From assembly GCA_003555285.1 (NCBI GenBank), contig PWGH01000254.1:1-36624 (forward strand): 36,624 nucleotides of DNA. Direction: 5' to 3'. The position numbers and the translations under genes were made by a program. Below the pieces are notes generated by a model, which was given only the letters and a program-made list of their open reading frames with translations, was not told where the DNA came from and did no database searches. Origin of the DNA: Thioalkalivibrio sp. (GTDB taxonomy: Bacteria > Pseudomonadota > Gammaproteobacteria > Ectothiorhodospirales > Ectothiorhodospiraceae). Below are positions 16,450-27,786 of this stretch, piece after piece. Each line of letters starts with the position of its first letter. The stretch's first letter is position 1.

Positions 16450-18930
16450 CTACGCGGCTGGGGCTTGGAAGCGCTTCAGACGTAGGGCGTTGGTGACGAC
16501 GCTGACGCTGGAGAAGGCCATCGCCAGGGCGGCGAACATCGGCGAGAGCAGGATGCCGAAGACGGGGTAGAGGACGCCGGCGGCGACGGGCAGCAGGGTC
16601 GCGTTGTAGACGAAAGCCCAGAAGAGGTTCTGGCGGATGTTGCGCAAGGTCGCCCGGGACAGGGCAATGGCCTGGACGATCCCGTGCAGGTTCTCGGACA
16701 TCAGCACCACCGCGGCGGATTCCATTGCCACATCGGTGCCCGAGCCGATCGCGATGCCGACCTCGGCCTGCGCCAGTGCCGGCGCATCGTTGATCCCGTC
16801 GCCGACGAAGGCCACCTTCCGGCCGCCCTCCTGCAGCGCGCGGACCGCCGCGACCTTGCCTTCCGGCAGCACCTCGGCGATCACCTGATCGATACCCAGT
16901 TCCCGGCCGACGGCCTCGGCGGTGCGCCGGCTGTCGCCGCTGATCATCACCACCCGCAGGCCTTGCTGCTGCAGCCGTGCGACCGCCGGGCGGGCGCTCG
17001 GCTTCAGCGGGTCGGCGATCATCAGCAGCGCCGCGAGGCGACCGTCCACGGCCACGTACACGGGGGTGGCTCCGGTATCGGCATGGCGCCCGGCGGCCTC
17101 GGCAAAACGGCTCGCGTCCATGCCCTCCCCGGCCAGAAAGCGCGCTGAACCCACCCGCACCGCCTGACCGGCGACGGTGGCCCGCGCACCCTGCCCCACC
17201 TCGGCGGCAAAGCCCTCGGGCGTCTCGAGCGTGAGTTCGTGCCGACTGGCCGCGCGCACGATTGCCTGGGCAATCGGGTGCTCCGAGCGACTCTCGAGGC
17301 TCGCCGCCAGGCCCAGCACCCGCTGCGCATCGAAGCCTTCCGCAGCCTGGATATCGATGAGTTCGGGTCGGCCCTGGGTCAGGGTACCGGTCTTGTCCAT
17401 TGCGACGATTTCGACGTTGCGCAGTGCCTGCAGCGCATCCCCGCCCCGGAACAGCACCCCCAACTCGGCGCCCTTGCCGGTCCCGACCATGATTGAGGTG
17501 GGTGTGGCGAGGCCCATCGCACACGGGCAGGCGATGATCAGCACCGCAACCGCGTTGACCAGCGCCAGGGTCAGTGCCGGGGCCGGTCCAACGGTCAGCC
17601 AGACAACGAAGGTCAGCAGCGCAATGCCGATGACCACGGGAACGAAATAGCGGGTGACCCGATCCACCAGGGCCTGGATCGGCAGCTTGGACCCCTGCGC
17701 CGCCTCGACCATGCGGATGATCTGGGCCAGCACGGTGTCGCTGCCGACCCGCGTCGCGGTGAAGCGCAGACTGCCCTGCCCGTTCACGGTACCGCCGACC
17801 ACCGCGTCTCCGGGACCCTTTTCGACCGGGACGGGTTCGCCGGTGATCATCGATTCGTCCACCCAGGAGGCCCCGTCGATCACCTCGCCGTCCACCGGCA
17901 GGCGCTCGCCGGGGCGGACCAGCACGTGATCCCCCGGGCGCACCTGATCGACATCGACCTCCAGCGCCTCGCCATCCCGTTCGATGCGGGCGTTGCGCGG
18001 CTTCAGCCCCATCAGCGTGCGTATGGCCTCCGAGGTGGCGCCACGCGCACGCGCTTCCAGGAAGCGACCGAGCAGGACCAGGGTGATGATCACCGCGGAG
18101 GCCTCGTAGTACACGTGCACCGTACCCGGCGGCAGCACGCCCGGCAGGAAGGTGGCGACCACCGAATAGCCGTAGGCCGCCGAGGTGCCGAGCATCACCA
18201 GGGAATTCATGTCCGGAGCGCCCTGGACCAGCGCCGGCCAGCCCTTTTGATAAAACCGCAGGCCCGGACCGAACTGCACCCCGCTGGCGAGCAGGAAGAA
18301 CAGCAGGTAGACGGTGGTGGTGCCGAGAGTGTCGTGCACCGCCTGGTGCAGGGCCGGAATCAGGTGCCCGCCCATGTCGATGATGAAGATCGGCAGCGTC
18401 AGCACCGCGGCCAGGGTGACGCTGCGCTTTAGGCTGCGGTGCTCCGCCGCGCGTGCCGCCCGTTCGCGATCGCTGCGCTCCGGGCCCGCCGGGGCCATCT
18501 GGGCCTCGTAGCCGGCGGCCTCGATGGTCGCGAGCAGATCGGCAGGCTCCGCCAGATCGGCCAGATAGCGCACCCGTGCGCTGTCGGAGGCCAGATTCAC
18601 GTTCGCCTCCAGCACCGCCGGCTCGCGTTGCAGCGCCGCCTCGACCCGCCCGACACAGGAGGCGCAGCTCATGCCGCGAACCTGGAAGGTGATTTCCTCG
18701 GTGCCGGGTTCGTAACCGGCCGCCGCGACCGCGGCGACCACGTCCTGGGGCGCCGCAGTGCCGAGCTGCACCGAGGCGCGCCCGGTGGCGAGGTTCGCAT
18801 TCACCGCACGCACCCCGGGCACGGCCTGGATAGCCGCCTCCACGCGACCGACGCAGGAGGCGCAACTCATGCCGTCCACCGGCAATTCGAGGGTGTCGGG
18901 TGCGGTCGTACGGGTGTCGTGGGTGCTCAT
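16450..18930 (-). CDS. copA: Copper-exporting P1B-type ATPase
   Basis: 826-residue inner-membrane Cu(I) pump. Two N-terminal heavy-metal-associated domains each carry GMSCASC (Cys23/Cys26 and Cys89/Cys92). Membrane helices follow, then the TGE actuator motif ([11 protein letters not shown]), the intramembrane Cys468-Pro-Cys470, Asp512 of DKTGT as the phosphorylated residue, the [11 protein letters not shown] hinge, and C-terminal helices with [14 protein letters not shown] and [16 protein letters not shown]. The CPC plus YN plus MxxSS set is that of Cu(I) rather than zinc pumps. It lies 53 bases behind nagZ and may be co-transcribed. No CueR-type regulator is adjacent. A second long open frame on the same strand across this gene is a GC-rich artefact. 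Confidence 0.95.
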   Translation of the reverse strand: MSTHDTRTTAPDTLELPVDGMSCASCVGRVEAAIQAVPGVRAVNANLATGRASVQLGTAAPQDVVAAVAAAGYEPGTEEITFQVRGMSCASCVGRVEAALQREPAVLEANVNLASDSARVRYLADLAEPADLLATIEAAGYEAQMAPAGPERSDRERAARAAEHRSLKRSVTLAAVLTLPIFIIDMGGHLIPALHQAVHDTLGTTTVYLLFFLLASGVQFGPGLRFYQKGWPALVQGAPDMNSLVMLGTSAAYGYSVVATFLPGVLPPGTVHVYYEASAVIITLVLLGRFLEARARGATSEAIRTLMGLKPRNARIERDGEALEVDVDQVRPGDHVLVRPGERLPVDGEVIDGASWVDESMITGEPVPVEKGPGDAVVGGTVNGQGSLRFTATRVGSDTVLAQIIRMVEAAQGSKLPIQALVDRVTRYFVPVVIGIALLTFVVWLTVGPAPALTLALVNAVAVLIIACPCAMGLATPTSIMVGTGKGAELGVLFRGGDALQALRNVEIVAMDKTGTLTQGRPELIDIQAAEGFDAQRVLGLAASLESRSEHPIAQAIVRAASRHELTLETPEGFAAEVGQGARATVAGQAVRVGSARFLAGEGMDASRFAEAAGRHADTGATPVYVAVDGRLAALLMIADPLKPSARPAVARLQQQGLRVVMISGDSRRTAEAVGRELGIDQVIAEVLPEGKVAAVRALQEGGRKVAFVGDGINDAPALAQAEVGIAIGSGTDVAMESAAVVLMSENLHGIVQAIALSRATLRNIRQNLFWAFVYNATLLPVAAGVLYPVFGILLSPMFAALAMAFSSVSVVTNALRLKRFQAPAA

Positions 18931-18983
18931 GGCGAATGCGTCCTCATCGGAGCCGCGCCGCGGGCAGGTGTCGCGGCCGTCGT

Positions 18984-20018
18984 TCAGGCGTGGACCGAGG
19001 GCTCAAAGCAGCAGATCGCCTGCAAACGGGCCTGCACGGCCTCCCGGCGCTCCGGATCGGCGGCCTCGGGGTGCGACCGCATCGCCGCCAGACGCCGCTG
19101 GCCGTCGGCGTTCGGCAATCGTTGTTCCAGTGCCTCCAGGATCGCCTCGGCGGCCGCGGGATCGTTACCGATCAGCACCATGTCGCAGCCGGCGTCGAGC
19201 GCGGCATGGGCGCGGTCCGCCGGGCCACCCGCGGCCTCGGCGGCCTTCATGCCGAGATCGTCGCTGAAGATCGCCCCATCGAAACCGTAGCGCCCGCGCA
19301 GCAGTTCCTGCAGCCAGACCGGAGAGAACCCGGCGGCCCGGCCGTCGATCTCGGGATAAACCACATGCGCCGGCATGATCCCGCCCAGGCGCTCCAGCAG
19401 CGGACGAAAGGCTGCGATATCGTCGGCCTCGATGGCATCGAAGGAACGCGGGTCGATCGGCAGATCCAGGTGGGAATCCGCGGACACCGCCCCGTGGCCG
19501 GGGAAGTGCTTGCCCACCCCCTGCATCCCGCCCTCCGCCAGACCGTCCAGCAACGCACCGGCAAGCAGCGCGATTGCATCCGGGCGTTCATGGAAGGCGC
19601 GGTCGCCGATCACCTCACTGATGCCGATGTCCCGATCCAGCACCGGGGTGAAGCTGAAGTCCACCCCCACCGCCTGCAGTTCCTGGGCCAGCAGCCAGCC
19701 GGTGTCCCGGGCGAGTTCCTGGCCGCGTGCCGGATCGTAGGTGAAGACCTCGCCGATGCGGTGCATCGGGGGTAACTCGGTGAAGCCTTCGCGAAAGCGT
19801 TGGACCCGACCGCCTTCGTGATCGACGGCGATCAGCAGTTCGGGCCGCCGGAGGCCGCGAATCGCCTGAATGAGTGCGGCGAGTTGCGCCGGATCTTCGT
19901 AGTTACGCGCGAACAGGATCACCCCGCCGGCCGCCGGATGCTGCAGACGACCACGGTCCTCCGGGGTCAGAACCGTACCCACGACATCCAACATCACCGG
20001 ACCCAGGGAATCGCTCAT
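18984..20018 (-). CDS. nagZ: Beta-N-acetylhexosaminidase
   Basis: 344-residue cytosolic glycoside hydrolase family 3 enzyme that removes GlcNAc from anhydromuropeptides in cell-wall recycling. [52 protein letters not shown] with the loop histidine that serves as acid/base in NagZ, and [12 protein letters not shown] with the nucleophilic aspartate (first of SDD) are all present. Length is normal. A GAGGTG site precedes the ATG. It is downstream of uvrB after a 340-base gap that holds a large inverted repeat, and just upstream of copA. Confidence 0.95.
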   Translation of the reverse strand: MSDSLGPVMLDVVGTVLTPEDRGRLQHPAAGGVILFARNYEDPAQLAALIQAIRGLRRPELLIAVDHEGGRVQRFREGFTELPPMHRIGEVFTYDPARGQELARDTGWLLAQELQAVGVDFSFTPVLDRDIGISEVIGDRAFHERPDAIALLAGALLDGLAEGGMQGVGKHFPGHGAVSADSHLDLPIDPRSFDAIEADDIAAFRPLLERLGGIMPAHVVYPEIDGRAAGFSPVWLQELLRGRYGFDGAIFSDDLGMKAAEAAGGPADRAHAALDAGCDMVLIGNDPAAAEAILEALEQRLPNADGQRRLAAMRSHPEAADPERREAVQARLQAICCFEPSVHA

Positions 20019-20358
20019 AGCACCTCACGCCCATCGGCTAGACAGTTTTTCTCGGGCCAGTGTAGCGGCTTTTGCCGTCCCGGAACCCGAGGCCCTACCC
20101 GTTCCCCTCTGTTCGGCGCCGGCACCGGGGTACCTGCCATACGTACCCCAACCCATAAGTACCCCAACGAATGGCCAGCACCGCAGCAAGGCATGTCGAA
20201 GACCGAAAACCAGCCACGGAAAACACGGAATACACGGAAATTACTGCAATTTAAGGAATTAATATTCATTCCGTGTATTCCGTGTTTTCCGTGGCTGCAT
20301 TTTCAAGCCAAGGCCACCCGGACAGCATCGCCGGATCGGCGCGCTGCGGCCACCCTGA
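20019..20358. other. Intergenic region between uvrB and nagZ
   Basis: 340 bases without a gene. Besides the 29-bp inverted repeat (20211-20297), there is a short direct repeat GTACCCCAAC at about 20143 and 20159. The base composition drops to AT-rich in the loop of the inverted repeat. The nagZ promoter is presumably in the left half. Confidence 0.6.
20211..20297. repeat. Perfect 29-bp inverted repeat with 29-base AT-rich loop
   Basis: The left arm (20211-20239) begins CAGCCACGGAAAACACGG and its exact reverse complement occupies 20269-20297. Each arm contains three iterations of a CACGGAA-like unit. The loop (20240-20268) is AT-rich. From memory, similar CACGGAA/TTCCGTG palindromes occur between genes in many unrelated bacterial genomes, so this is probably a dispersed intergenic element. 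Here it sits 61 bases past the uvrB stop and could end transcription or protect the uvrB mRNA. There is no second copy in the window. Confidence 0.9.
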
Positions 20359-22428
<2,070 letters not shown>

Positions 22429-22488
22429 CAAACCCCCGACGCGGCCACCTGCCGCTGCATTTCACCCCGTGCTCGCCCGAGGCTCCCT

Positions 22489-23676
22489 TTGGACATCCAA
22501 CTTTCCGAACGCGTTCAGCGTATCAAGCCCTCGCCCACCCTGGCGGTCTCCGCCCTGGCGGCCCAGCTCAAGTCCGAAGGCCGGGACATCGTCGGCCTGG
22601 GCGCCGGCGAGCCGGACTTCGACACCCCCGAGCATATCAAGCAGGGGGCCATCGATGCCCTGGCGCGCGGGGACACCAAGTACACCGCGGTCGACGGCAC
22701 CGCCGCGCTGAAGAAGGCGGTGATCGCCAAATTCGACCAGGACAACGGCCTGGCCTACCAGCCGAACCAGATCCTGGTCTCCTCCGGCGGCAAGCAGAGC
22801 ATCTTCAATCTCTGCCTCGCGCTGCTCAATCCCGGCGACGAGGTGCTGATCCCGGCGCCCTACTGGGTGTCCTACCCCGACATCGCGCTGCTCGCCGATG
22901 CCCGGCCGGTGATCATCCCGGCGCCCCAGGACAGCGGCTTCAAGATCACCGCCGAGCAGCTGCGTGGCGCGATCACGCCCCACTCGCGCCTGATGTTCCT
23001 GAACAGCCCGTCGAACCCCACCGGCGCCGCCTACAGCGCCGACGAACTCCAGGCGCTGGCCGAAGTCCTGCGCGCGCATCCCGACATCGTCATCGCCACC
23101 GACGACATGTACGAGCATATCCAGTTCGGCGGCAGGCCCTTCGTGAACATTTTGAACGTCGCGCCGGACCTCGGGGCACGCACGGTGGTGCTGAACGGCG
23201 TCTCCAAGGCCTACGCGATGACCGGATGGCGCATCGGCTACGCCGGCGGCCCGGCCCGGCTGATCGGGGCGATGAAGAACGTGCAGTCGCAAAGCACCTC
23301 GAACCCGACCTCGATTGCCCAGGCAGCCGCGGTGGTCGCGCTGACCGGTGACCAACAGTGCGTGCGCGATATGTGCAGTGCCTTCGAGCAACGCGCCCGT
23401 CAGGTCGTCGATGGCCTGAACGCCATTCCGGGTGTGGACTGCCTGATGCCCGACGGCACCTTTTACTGCTTCCCGCGCATGACCGGCTTGATGGAGGCGC
23501 TCGGCATCGACGATGACGTCGAACTCGGCCGGCGCCTGCTCGACGAAGTCGGCGTCGCGCTGGTGCCGGGCAGCGCCTTCGGCACCGACGGCCATGTACG
23601 CATCTCCTTCGCCACCAGCCTGAAGGTGCTCGACCAGGCCCTGGAGCGGATCGACCGTTTCGCACGCAGTGCTTGA
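22489..23676 (+). CDS. Aspartate/prephenate-type aminotransferase (class I, subgroup Ib)
   Basis: 395-residue PLP aminotransferase of the Ib aspartate family. The N-terminus SERVQRIKPSPTLAVSALAAQLKSEG is the typical signature; GAGEPDFDTP, TKYTAVDGTAALK, NSPSNPTG, the ATDDMYEHI segment and NGVSKAYAMTGWRIGY with Lys240 as PLP lysine are seen. The C-terminus has VRISFATS, the arginine that binds the substrate carboxylate. It probably makes aspartate from oxaloacetate and may also act on prephenate. The start is a TTG at 22489; no in-frame ATG or GTG fits the conserved N-terminus, and the long open frame further upstream runs antisense to uvrB. Confidence 0.92.
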   Translation: MDIQLSERVQRIKPSPTLAVSALAAQLKSEGRDIVGLGAGEPDFDTPEHIKQGAIDALARGDTKYTAVDGTAALKKAVIAKFDQDNGLAYQPNQILVSSGGKQSIFNLCLALLNPGDEVLIPAPYWVSYPDIALLADARPVIIPAPQDSGFKITAEQLRGAITPHSRLMFLNSPSNPTGAAYSADELQALAEVLRAHPDIVIATDDMYEHIQFGGRPFVNILNVAPDLGARTVVLNGVSKAYAMTGWRIGYAGGPARLIGAMKNVQSQSTSNPTSIAQAAAVVALTGDQQCVRDMCSAFEQRARQVVDGLNAIPGVDCLMPDGTFYCFPRMTGLMEALGIDDDVELGRRLLDEVGVALVPGSAFGTDGHVRISFATSLKVLDQALERIDRFARSA

Positions 23677-23701
23677 CTCCGGGGGCCGCGCTCTTTAGGA
23701 T
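23673..23701 (+). promoter_or_regulatory. Promoter of tRNA-Asn
   Basis: TTGACT (23673-23678), a 17-base spacer and TAGGAT (23696-23701), close to the sigma-70 consensus, lie 14 bases before the mature tRNA. The -35 overlaps the stop codon of the aminotransferase gene. The GC-rich bases after the -10 (TCGCGGC) resemble the discriminator of stringently controlled stable-RNA promoters. Confidence 0.75.
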
Positions 23702-23715
23702 TCGCGGCTTCCTAT

Positions 23716-23791
23716 TCCCCGGTAGCTCAGTCGGTAGAGCGGGTGACTGTTAATCACTAGGTCGGCGGTTCGAGTCCGTCCCGGGGAGCCA
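23716..23791 (+). tRNA. tRNA-Asn (GTT)
   Basis: 76-base tRNA with encoded CCA. The acceptor arms TCCCCGG and CCGGGGA pair over 7 bp, the D-arm is GTAGCTCAGTCGGTAGAGC, the anticodon loop contains CTGTTAATC (anticodon GTT), and the T-loop is GGTTCGAGTCC. The discriminator base is G, as in E. coli tRNA-Asn. Confidence 0.98.
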
Positions 23792-23816
23792 AATAAAGCT
23801 TTAATAGCAACGACTT

Positions 23817-23842
23817 AGGCCGCCATTCCAGGTGGCCTTTTT
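23817..23842 (+). terminator. Intrinsic terminator after tRNA-Asn
   Basis: AGGCCGCC, the loop ATTCCA, then GGTGGCCT and a TTTTT run: an 8-bp stem (one G-T pair) and U-tract, 25 bases after the CCA end. Confidence 0.85.
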
Positions 23843-24185
23843 CAATTGTGCGAATTCGTTGCCCAAGCACTGTCCTGTTTCCAGCTGACCATTGTCCGAG
23901 CGCCTGCTCGTGGTCCGGAAAACCCGGATTTCCATTGCATGGAGATGGCGGCGATGCGGCCGTGGATGCGATCGGCGTAGTCGGTGGCGCTCGTGGGGCT
24001 CCCGGACGCAACGGGGATACCGAGCTTCGCTGAACCCACCGAGGCCGCTGCCGCGGACCCGGCCGGGTCGGACCGCGAGCATTTGCCCTGGGAGCCGGGT
24101 CAACGCCGCGGGTGGAAGGCTGCCCCTCGCCCCAACGCGCTCGAACACCCTGTCCCAGGTCAGACTCAGCGCTCGCGGGCCCAGA
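23843..24185. other. Gene-free stretch downstream of tRNA-Asn
   Basis: About 340 bases between the tRNA terminator and the cytosine deaminase stop. Short open frames exist on both strands but none looks like a real protein and no integrase fragment or duplicated tRNA 3' end was found. It could be decayed DNA at a tRNA locus; nothing more can be said. Confidence 0.4.
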
Positions 24186-24623
24186 TCATTCGCCGATATC
24201 TTCACTCCACAACTGCGGTCGCTGGTGGATGAACTGGCGCATCAGTGCGATGCAGCGGGCATCATTTTCGACCTGGACGTCCACGCCGTGCTCCCGCAGC
24301 CACTGTTCCTCGCCAACAAATGTCTGGTGCTCGCCGACCACCACGCGGGGAATCCCGTACAGCCGAATGGCTCCGCTGCACATCGGGCAGGGCGAAAGCG
24401 TGGTGTAGAGCGTGCATTCCCGGTAAAAGGCCGCTGTGCGGCGTCCGGCGTTTTCAATGGCGTCCATCTCGCCGTGCAGAATACAGCTGCCCTGCTGTAC
24501 CCGGCGATTGTGGCCACGGCTGACGATCGTTCCGTCGCGAACCAGGACCGAACCGATCGGGATACCACCCTCTGCGAGGCCGGCTTCCGCTTCCTCGATC
24601 GCTGCCCGCAAAAACGGATCCAT
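24186..24623 (-). CDS. Cytosine deaminase, yeast FCY1-like
   Basis: 145-residue zinc deaminase of the cytidine deaminase-like fold. His50-Gly-Glu52 (ILHGEMDAIENAGR) and Pro78-Cys79-Pro-Met-Cys82 (TTLSPCPMC) are the zinc ligands and proton shuttle. The later segments YGIPRVVVGE and the C-terminal FIHQRPQLWSEDIGE are strikingly like yeast FCY1, which ends FIDERPQDWFEDIGE, as recalled from memory. This marks it as a cytosine deaminase (cytosine to uracil) rather than tRNA adenosine deaminase TadA, which differs in that tail. The ATG at 24623 is chosen because upstream sequence is not family-like. It stands alone among non-coding or decayed sequence. Confidence 0.82.
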   Translation of the reverse strand: MDPFLRAAIEEAEAGLAEGGIPIGSVLVRDGTIVSRGHNRRVQQGSCILHGEMDAIENAGRRTAAFYRECTLYTTLSPCPMCSGAIRLYGIPRVVVGEHQTFVGEEQWLREHGVDVQVENDARCIALMRQFIHQRPQLWSEDIGE

Positions 24624-24744
24624 GGCGGCTCCCCTGGCCGATGTCGCGCGCACCCCTGGGGTGGTTGCAACTTTAGCAATCAGGTTGCCTGAGATGGCAT
24701 GACCACACAAGACCGCGGAGTGTGGATCGCGGTTGGTGGGCGCA

Positions 24745-25153
24745 ACGCACACACTGGGACGTCCTCTTTAGGTTTCCAACCAGGGTCACGTACGTGGCCG
24801 ATTTCGGCCATTCCTGGCGCTGTTCAAGACCCAAATCGTCCACCCATTCCCACAACTGCACGCTGTGAGTAGACGCCTGACCTCGTAGACGACATTGCAG
24901 GTCCGGTACTCGTCGATATCGACGAAGTTCAGCAGGGCGACGACAGGGTTATCATGGAGGGCGCTGAACACGCGCATGTCTGTGAGCACCAGTTCGTCGT
25001 TCCGGTAGCCCCACGTGTCCAGTGTCCCTCGGCTGCAGAGAAAGATGCCCTGCCTGCCGTTGGGGGGGGGTTGTGCGGGAGATCGCCGAGCTGGGACAAT
25101 CCGGGCTCGCGACCAACGAGCCCGAAACGCGCGAGTACCAAAGGGCACTTCAA
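24745..25153 (-). pseudogene. Decayed coding remnant of an unknown protein
   Basis: Reading the minus strand, three consecutive blocks in different frames read like one natural protein. A first block, about 25153-25071, includes FGLVGREPGLSQLGDLPHN. After a run of nine C residues (25062-25070 on the plus strand as G) the frame changes and reads GIFLCSRGTLDTWGYRNDELVLTD, VVALLNFVDIDEY and NVVYEVRRLLT down to about 24870. After a second frame change it reads LWEWVDDLGLEQRQEWPKSATYVTLVGNLK to about 24770. I do not recognise the family. The intact blocks argue for a recently broken gene; sequencing error in the homopolymer could explain one of the two shifts. Confidence 0.5.
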
Positions 25154-25169
25154 TGCGTGGAGAAAAGCC

Positions 25170-25688
25170 GTGGGTACAATGCCGAACGCCTATTGGGAGA
25201 TGATCGCGCCGCTGATCGAGAAGGCACGGGGCTTTCTCGAAAACGGTGATAGCGTGGATCCCATCGCCTTCGTCGGGTCGTTCGAGAAACGGACGATGAA
25301 TTTCGTGCTGCTCGACACGGCTGATGGAGACCTCAAGGACGCGTCCGCCGAGCAGGTGCGCCAAATGGCCCACCGGGAGGACGCGGACTTCGTCTTCACG
25401 ATCATGGAGGCCTGGGGGCTGCCGCCGGACAAGGTCGGCAAGTACCAGGCGATCCTGGACCAATACGGGTCTATTGCGGCTTCGCCCCATGCGGTCGATC
25501 TCGTGGCCTTCGCGCTCGAAACCCGCCACGGATCCTGGGTGGCACAGGTGTCGGTGCAGCCAAAGGGCATCTCCAAGCGGAAGAAGACCTTCACCGAGCC
25601 GCACTTCAAGTTCTTCAGCGAGGCGGCGGGGAAGTTTGCGGCGTTGTTGCCGCAAAAGCCGGATGGCAGTGGTGGCCGCCTGCAATGA
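25170..25688 (+). CDS. Hypothetical protein
   Basis: About 172 residues, not recognised. The product is soluble, mixed alpha/beta in appearance, without signal peptide, cysteine motifs or nucleotide-binding loop. Visible segments include MPNAYWEMIAPLIEKARGF, SVDPIAFVGSFEKRTMNFVLL, EDADFVFTIMEAWGLP and HAVDLVAFALET, and a lysine-rich SKRKKTF stretch near the C-terminus. The start is uncertain: a GTG at 25170 is 7 bases after GGAG, while an ATG at 25179 is the first ATG of the conserved-looking part. It is an orphan between a decayed remnant on the other strand and a convergent aldehyde dehydrogenase gene. Confidence 0.7.
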   Translation: MGTMPNAYWEMIAPLIEKARGFLENGDSVDPIAFVGSFEKRTMNFVLLDTADGDLKDASAEQVRQMAHREDADFVFTIMEAWGLPPDKVGKYQAILDQYGSIAASPHAVDLVAFALETRHGSWVAQVSVQPKGISKRKKTFTEPHFKFFSEAAGKFAALLPQKPDGSGGRLQ

Positions 25689-25854
25689 GTCTGGGCCGCG
25701 GGAAGGCGCTGAACCTTTCGCCCGTTCCGGACCGATTCCGCCGGATCATTCTATTTCCGGCCCGCCGGAGCGGCCAGTCTCTGCACGGCGGGGAATGGCG
25801 GGTCACTGCGCCCCCCGCCGCGGCGAGATTCGCGGCCAAATCCATGCCACCCGT

Positions 25855-27243
25855 TTACCGGCCGAAGGTCCGGATGACGAGATCGGCCAACCGCCCGAAT
25901 GGCGGCCCCAGGCGTTCAAACGCGTTGAAGGGGCCAGTCTTGTAGACGGCGCGCGCGTGGCTGAGCCGGCGAAAGCCATCCTTTCCGTGATAGGCACCGA
26001 TCCCGCTTTCCCCTACGCCACCGAAGGGCAGGTTGTCCTGCGCCACATGCAGCAGCGTCCCGTTCAGCGTCACACCGCCCGAGATCGCGCCGTCGAGAAT
26101 CGCCTTCCGGGCCTCACGGTCGTGGGTGAAAGCATAAAGGGCAAGCGGACGCGCACGGGCATTGACGAAGGCGATCGCGTCCGTGAGATGGTGGTAGGCG
26201 ACGATCGGCAGAACGGGGCCGAAGATCTCGTCGCGCAGGAGAAGCGAATCTTCGCGTGCGTCGAGCACGAGGGTCGGAGGGATCTTTGGACCCTCGTCCG
26301 AACCCGCAGGCTGCAGGATGGTCGCCCCGGCGCGTCGGGCCTCGTCAATGGCACCCTTGAGGCGATCCCGATGACGCTGACTGATCACGTTGCTGTATTG
26401 CGGATTCGTCTGCAAATCGGGATAAGCGCGAACGATGGTCGCAAGGAGCGCCTGGGCCAGGGGCTCGACCTGGTCGGCGGGGGCAAGGACGTAATCGGGC
26501 GCGATGCAGGTCTGGCCGGCATTCGTGAGCTTGCCCAGCACGATCGACCGCGCCGCCTTGTCCAGCGGGTAGTCCGAAGTGACGATCGCGGGCGACTTGC
26601 CGCCCAGCTCCAAGGTGACAGGGGTAAGGTTCCTGGCCACCGCCTCCATCACCTTGCGCCCGACCGCGGTGGAGCCGGTGAAGAGCAGATGATCGAAGCG
26701 AAGCGCGGTGAAGGCCTGCGCCACCGCCGCGTCCCCGGTGACGACACCAACCTCGTCAGCGGCAAAATACTGTGAAACGAGCCGCGCCAGCAGTTCTGAG
26801 AAGTGCGGGGTGTGCTCGGAGGGCTTCAGCAGGGCTCGGTTTCCAGCCGCCAACGCGTCGCTGAGTGGGCTGAGGCATAAAAACAGCGGATAGTTCCAAG
26901 GCGAGACGATGCCGACCACACCGAGCGGCTCGTAGCGCACCCAGGCCCGCGCGGGTTGAAACAGCGCTCCGACGCGGCGGCGCTCGTCGCGCATCCATCG
27001 CCGCACCGAACGGGACGCATGCTTGATCGCGTTTAGAAGTGGCAGGATCTCCATCAGTTCGGTTTCCTCGCGCGCCCGGCCACCGAAATCGGCATCGATG
27101 GCGCCCGCAATCTCGCCACGGTGGTCAACGACCATGCACCTCAATGCGGCAAGCCGACGCTGGCGGGTTTCGACATCGGGAATGCGGTCGCGGCGCGTGG
27201 CAGCGCGGATGGTGGCGAACATCTCCTGCAGATCGTCGTTCAT
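25855..27243 (-). CDS. Aldehyde dehydrogenase (class 3 / coniferyl aldehyde type)
   Basis: 462-residue NAD(P)-dependent aldehyde dehydrogenase. LGVVGIVSPWNYPL, LKPSEHTPHFSELL, LLFTGSTAVGRKV, Glu212 in VTLELGGKSP and the catalytic Cys246 in NAGQTCIAPDYVL are all present, and the C-terminus has LPFGGVGESGIGAYHGKDGFRRLSH. The short length and GAYHGKDGF tail are those of class 3 enzymes, which include coniferyl aldehyde dehydrogenases and fatty or aromatic aldehyde oxidisers. The substrate cannot be told from sequence. The nfeD-like gene lies 132 bases upstream on the same strand. Confidence 0.92.
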   Translation of the reverse strand: MNDDLQEMFATIRAATRRDRIPDVETRQRRLAALRCMVVDHRGEIAGAIDADFGGRAREETELMEILPLLNAIKHASRSVRRWMRDERRRVGALFQPARAWVRYEPLGVVGIVSPWNYPLFLCLSPLSDALAAGNRALLKPSEHTPHFSELLARLVSQYFAADEVGVVTGDAAVAQAFTALRFDHLLFTGSTAVGRKVMEAVARNLTPVTLELGGKSPAIVTSDYPLDKAARSIVLGKLTNAGQTCIAPDYVLAPADQVEPLAQALLATIVRAYPDLQTNPQYSNVISQRHRDRLKGAIDEARRAGATILQPAGSDEGPKIPPTLVLDAREDSLLLRDEIFGPVLPIVAYHHLTDAIAFVNARARPLALYAFTHDREARKAILDGAISGGVTLNGTLLHVAQDNLPFGGVGESGIGAYHGKDGFRRLSHARAVYKTGPFNAFERLGPPFGRLADLVIRTFGR

Positions 27244-27375
27244 AACGTCTGTCCCTCAATCGCGTGCATGGGGCGGCCATGATGCACTGGCCGGCCTCCT
27301 GCACACCCCTCCCCCGAACCGGCCAAATCCTTCGTCCGTCGGCCGATGAGCTGCGCAGCCGAGCCTCCGATCCAT

Positions 27376-27786
27376 TCAGACCTTGGTGGCCGTGGCCTGA
27401 TCGACAATGCGAACCCGCAAAATCAAACCCTCGTGACCAACCACCCGAACGTGCAAGCCTGGCGCAATCCGGGTGCCATCCGCCGAGCGTGCCAGCCAGC
27501 GTTCGCCCTGCACCAGGACCATGCCGCGGCCATTGACTTCGGTACGGCATTGGCCGACACGCCCCACCATGGCGCCCACACCCGGAGAGACGGCCGATTC
27601 CGTGGCCAGCCCCGGGCGGTAAAGTGGATAGAGAAGAATATCCTTCGCCAACCAGAGCACCAACACGACCCCGGCCACAGTCGTGCCGATCCAGCCCCAG
27701 TGCAACAGCAGCAGCACAACCAGCAGGGCCAGTGCCCAACCGGGAATCTGCAACAGGGCATAGAACATGAGCGGTTTCACCCGCAT
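27376..27786 (-). CDS. Short NfeD-family membrane protein
   Basis: 136 residues: two closely spaced hydrophobic segments ([21 protein letters not shown] and [15 protein letters not shown]) followed by a soluble OB-fold-like domain of about 75 residues ([32 protein letters not shown]...). This layout is that of short NfeD proteins, which lack the serine protease domain and usually partner with stomatin/SPFH proteins at membrane microdomains. No stomatin gene is next to it here. An alternative start is the ATG at 27768, just before the first membrane segment. Confidence 0.78.
   Translation of the reverse strand: MRVKPLMFYALLQIPGWALALLVVLLLLHWGWIGTTVAGVVLVLWLAKDILLYPLYRPGLATESAVSPGVGAMVGRVGQCRTEVNGRGMVLVQGERWLARSADGTRIAPGLHVRVVGHEGLILRVRIVDQATATKV

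Noticed and set aside
16136..18865. 909-codon open frame on the minus strand, overlapping copA in another frame
   Set aside because: Gly/Arg/Ala-rich shadow of copA caused by high GC at third positions; copA in the other frame has all catalytic motifs.
22429..22488. LexA box in the uvrB promoter region
   Set aside because: No CTG-N10-CAG match in the divergent gap.
23757..24011. Minus-strand frame ending in APRDGLEPPT
   Set aside because: That tail is the antisense reading of the tRNA-Asn 3' half, a common false gene.
23716..24200. tRNA-Asn as an integration site for a mobile element
   Set aside because: No integrase gene, no repeated tRNA 3' end and no second attachment-like copy were found within the window.
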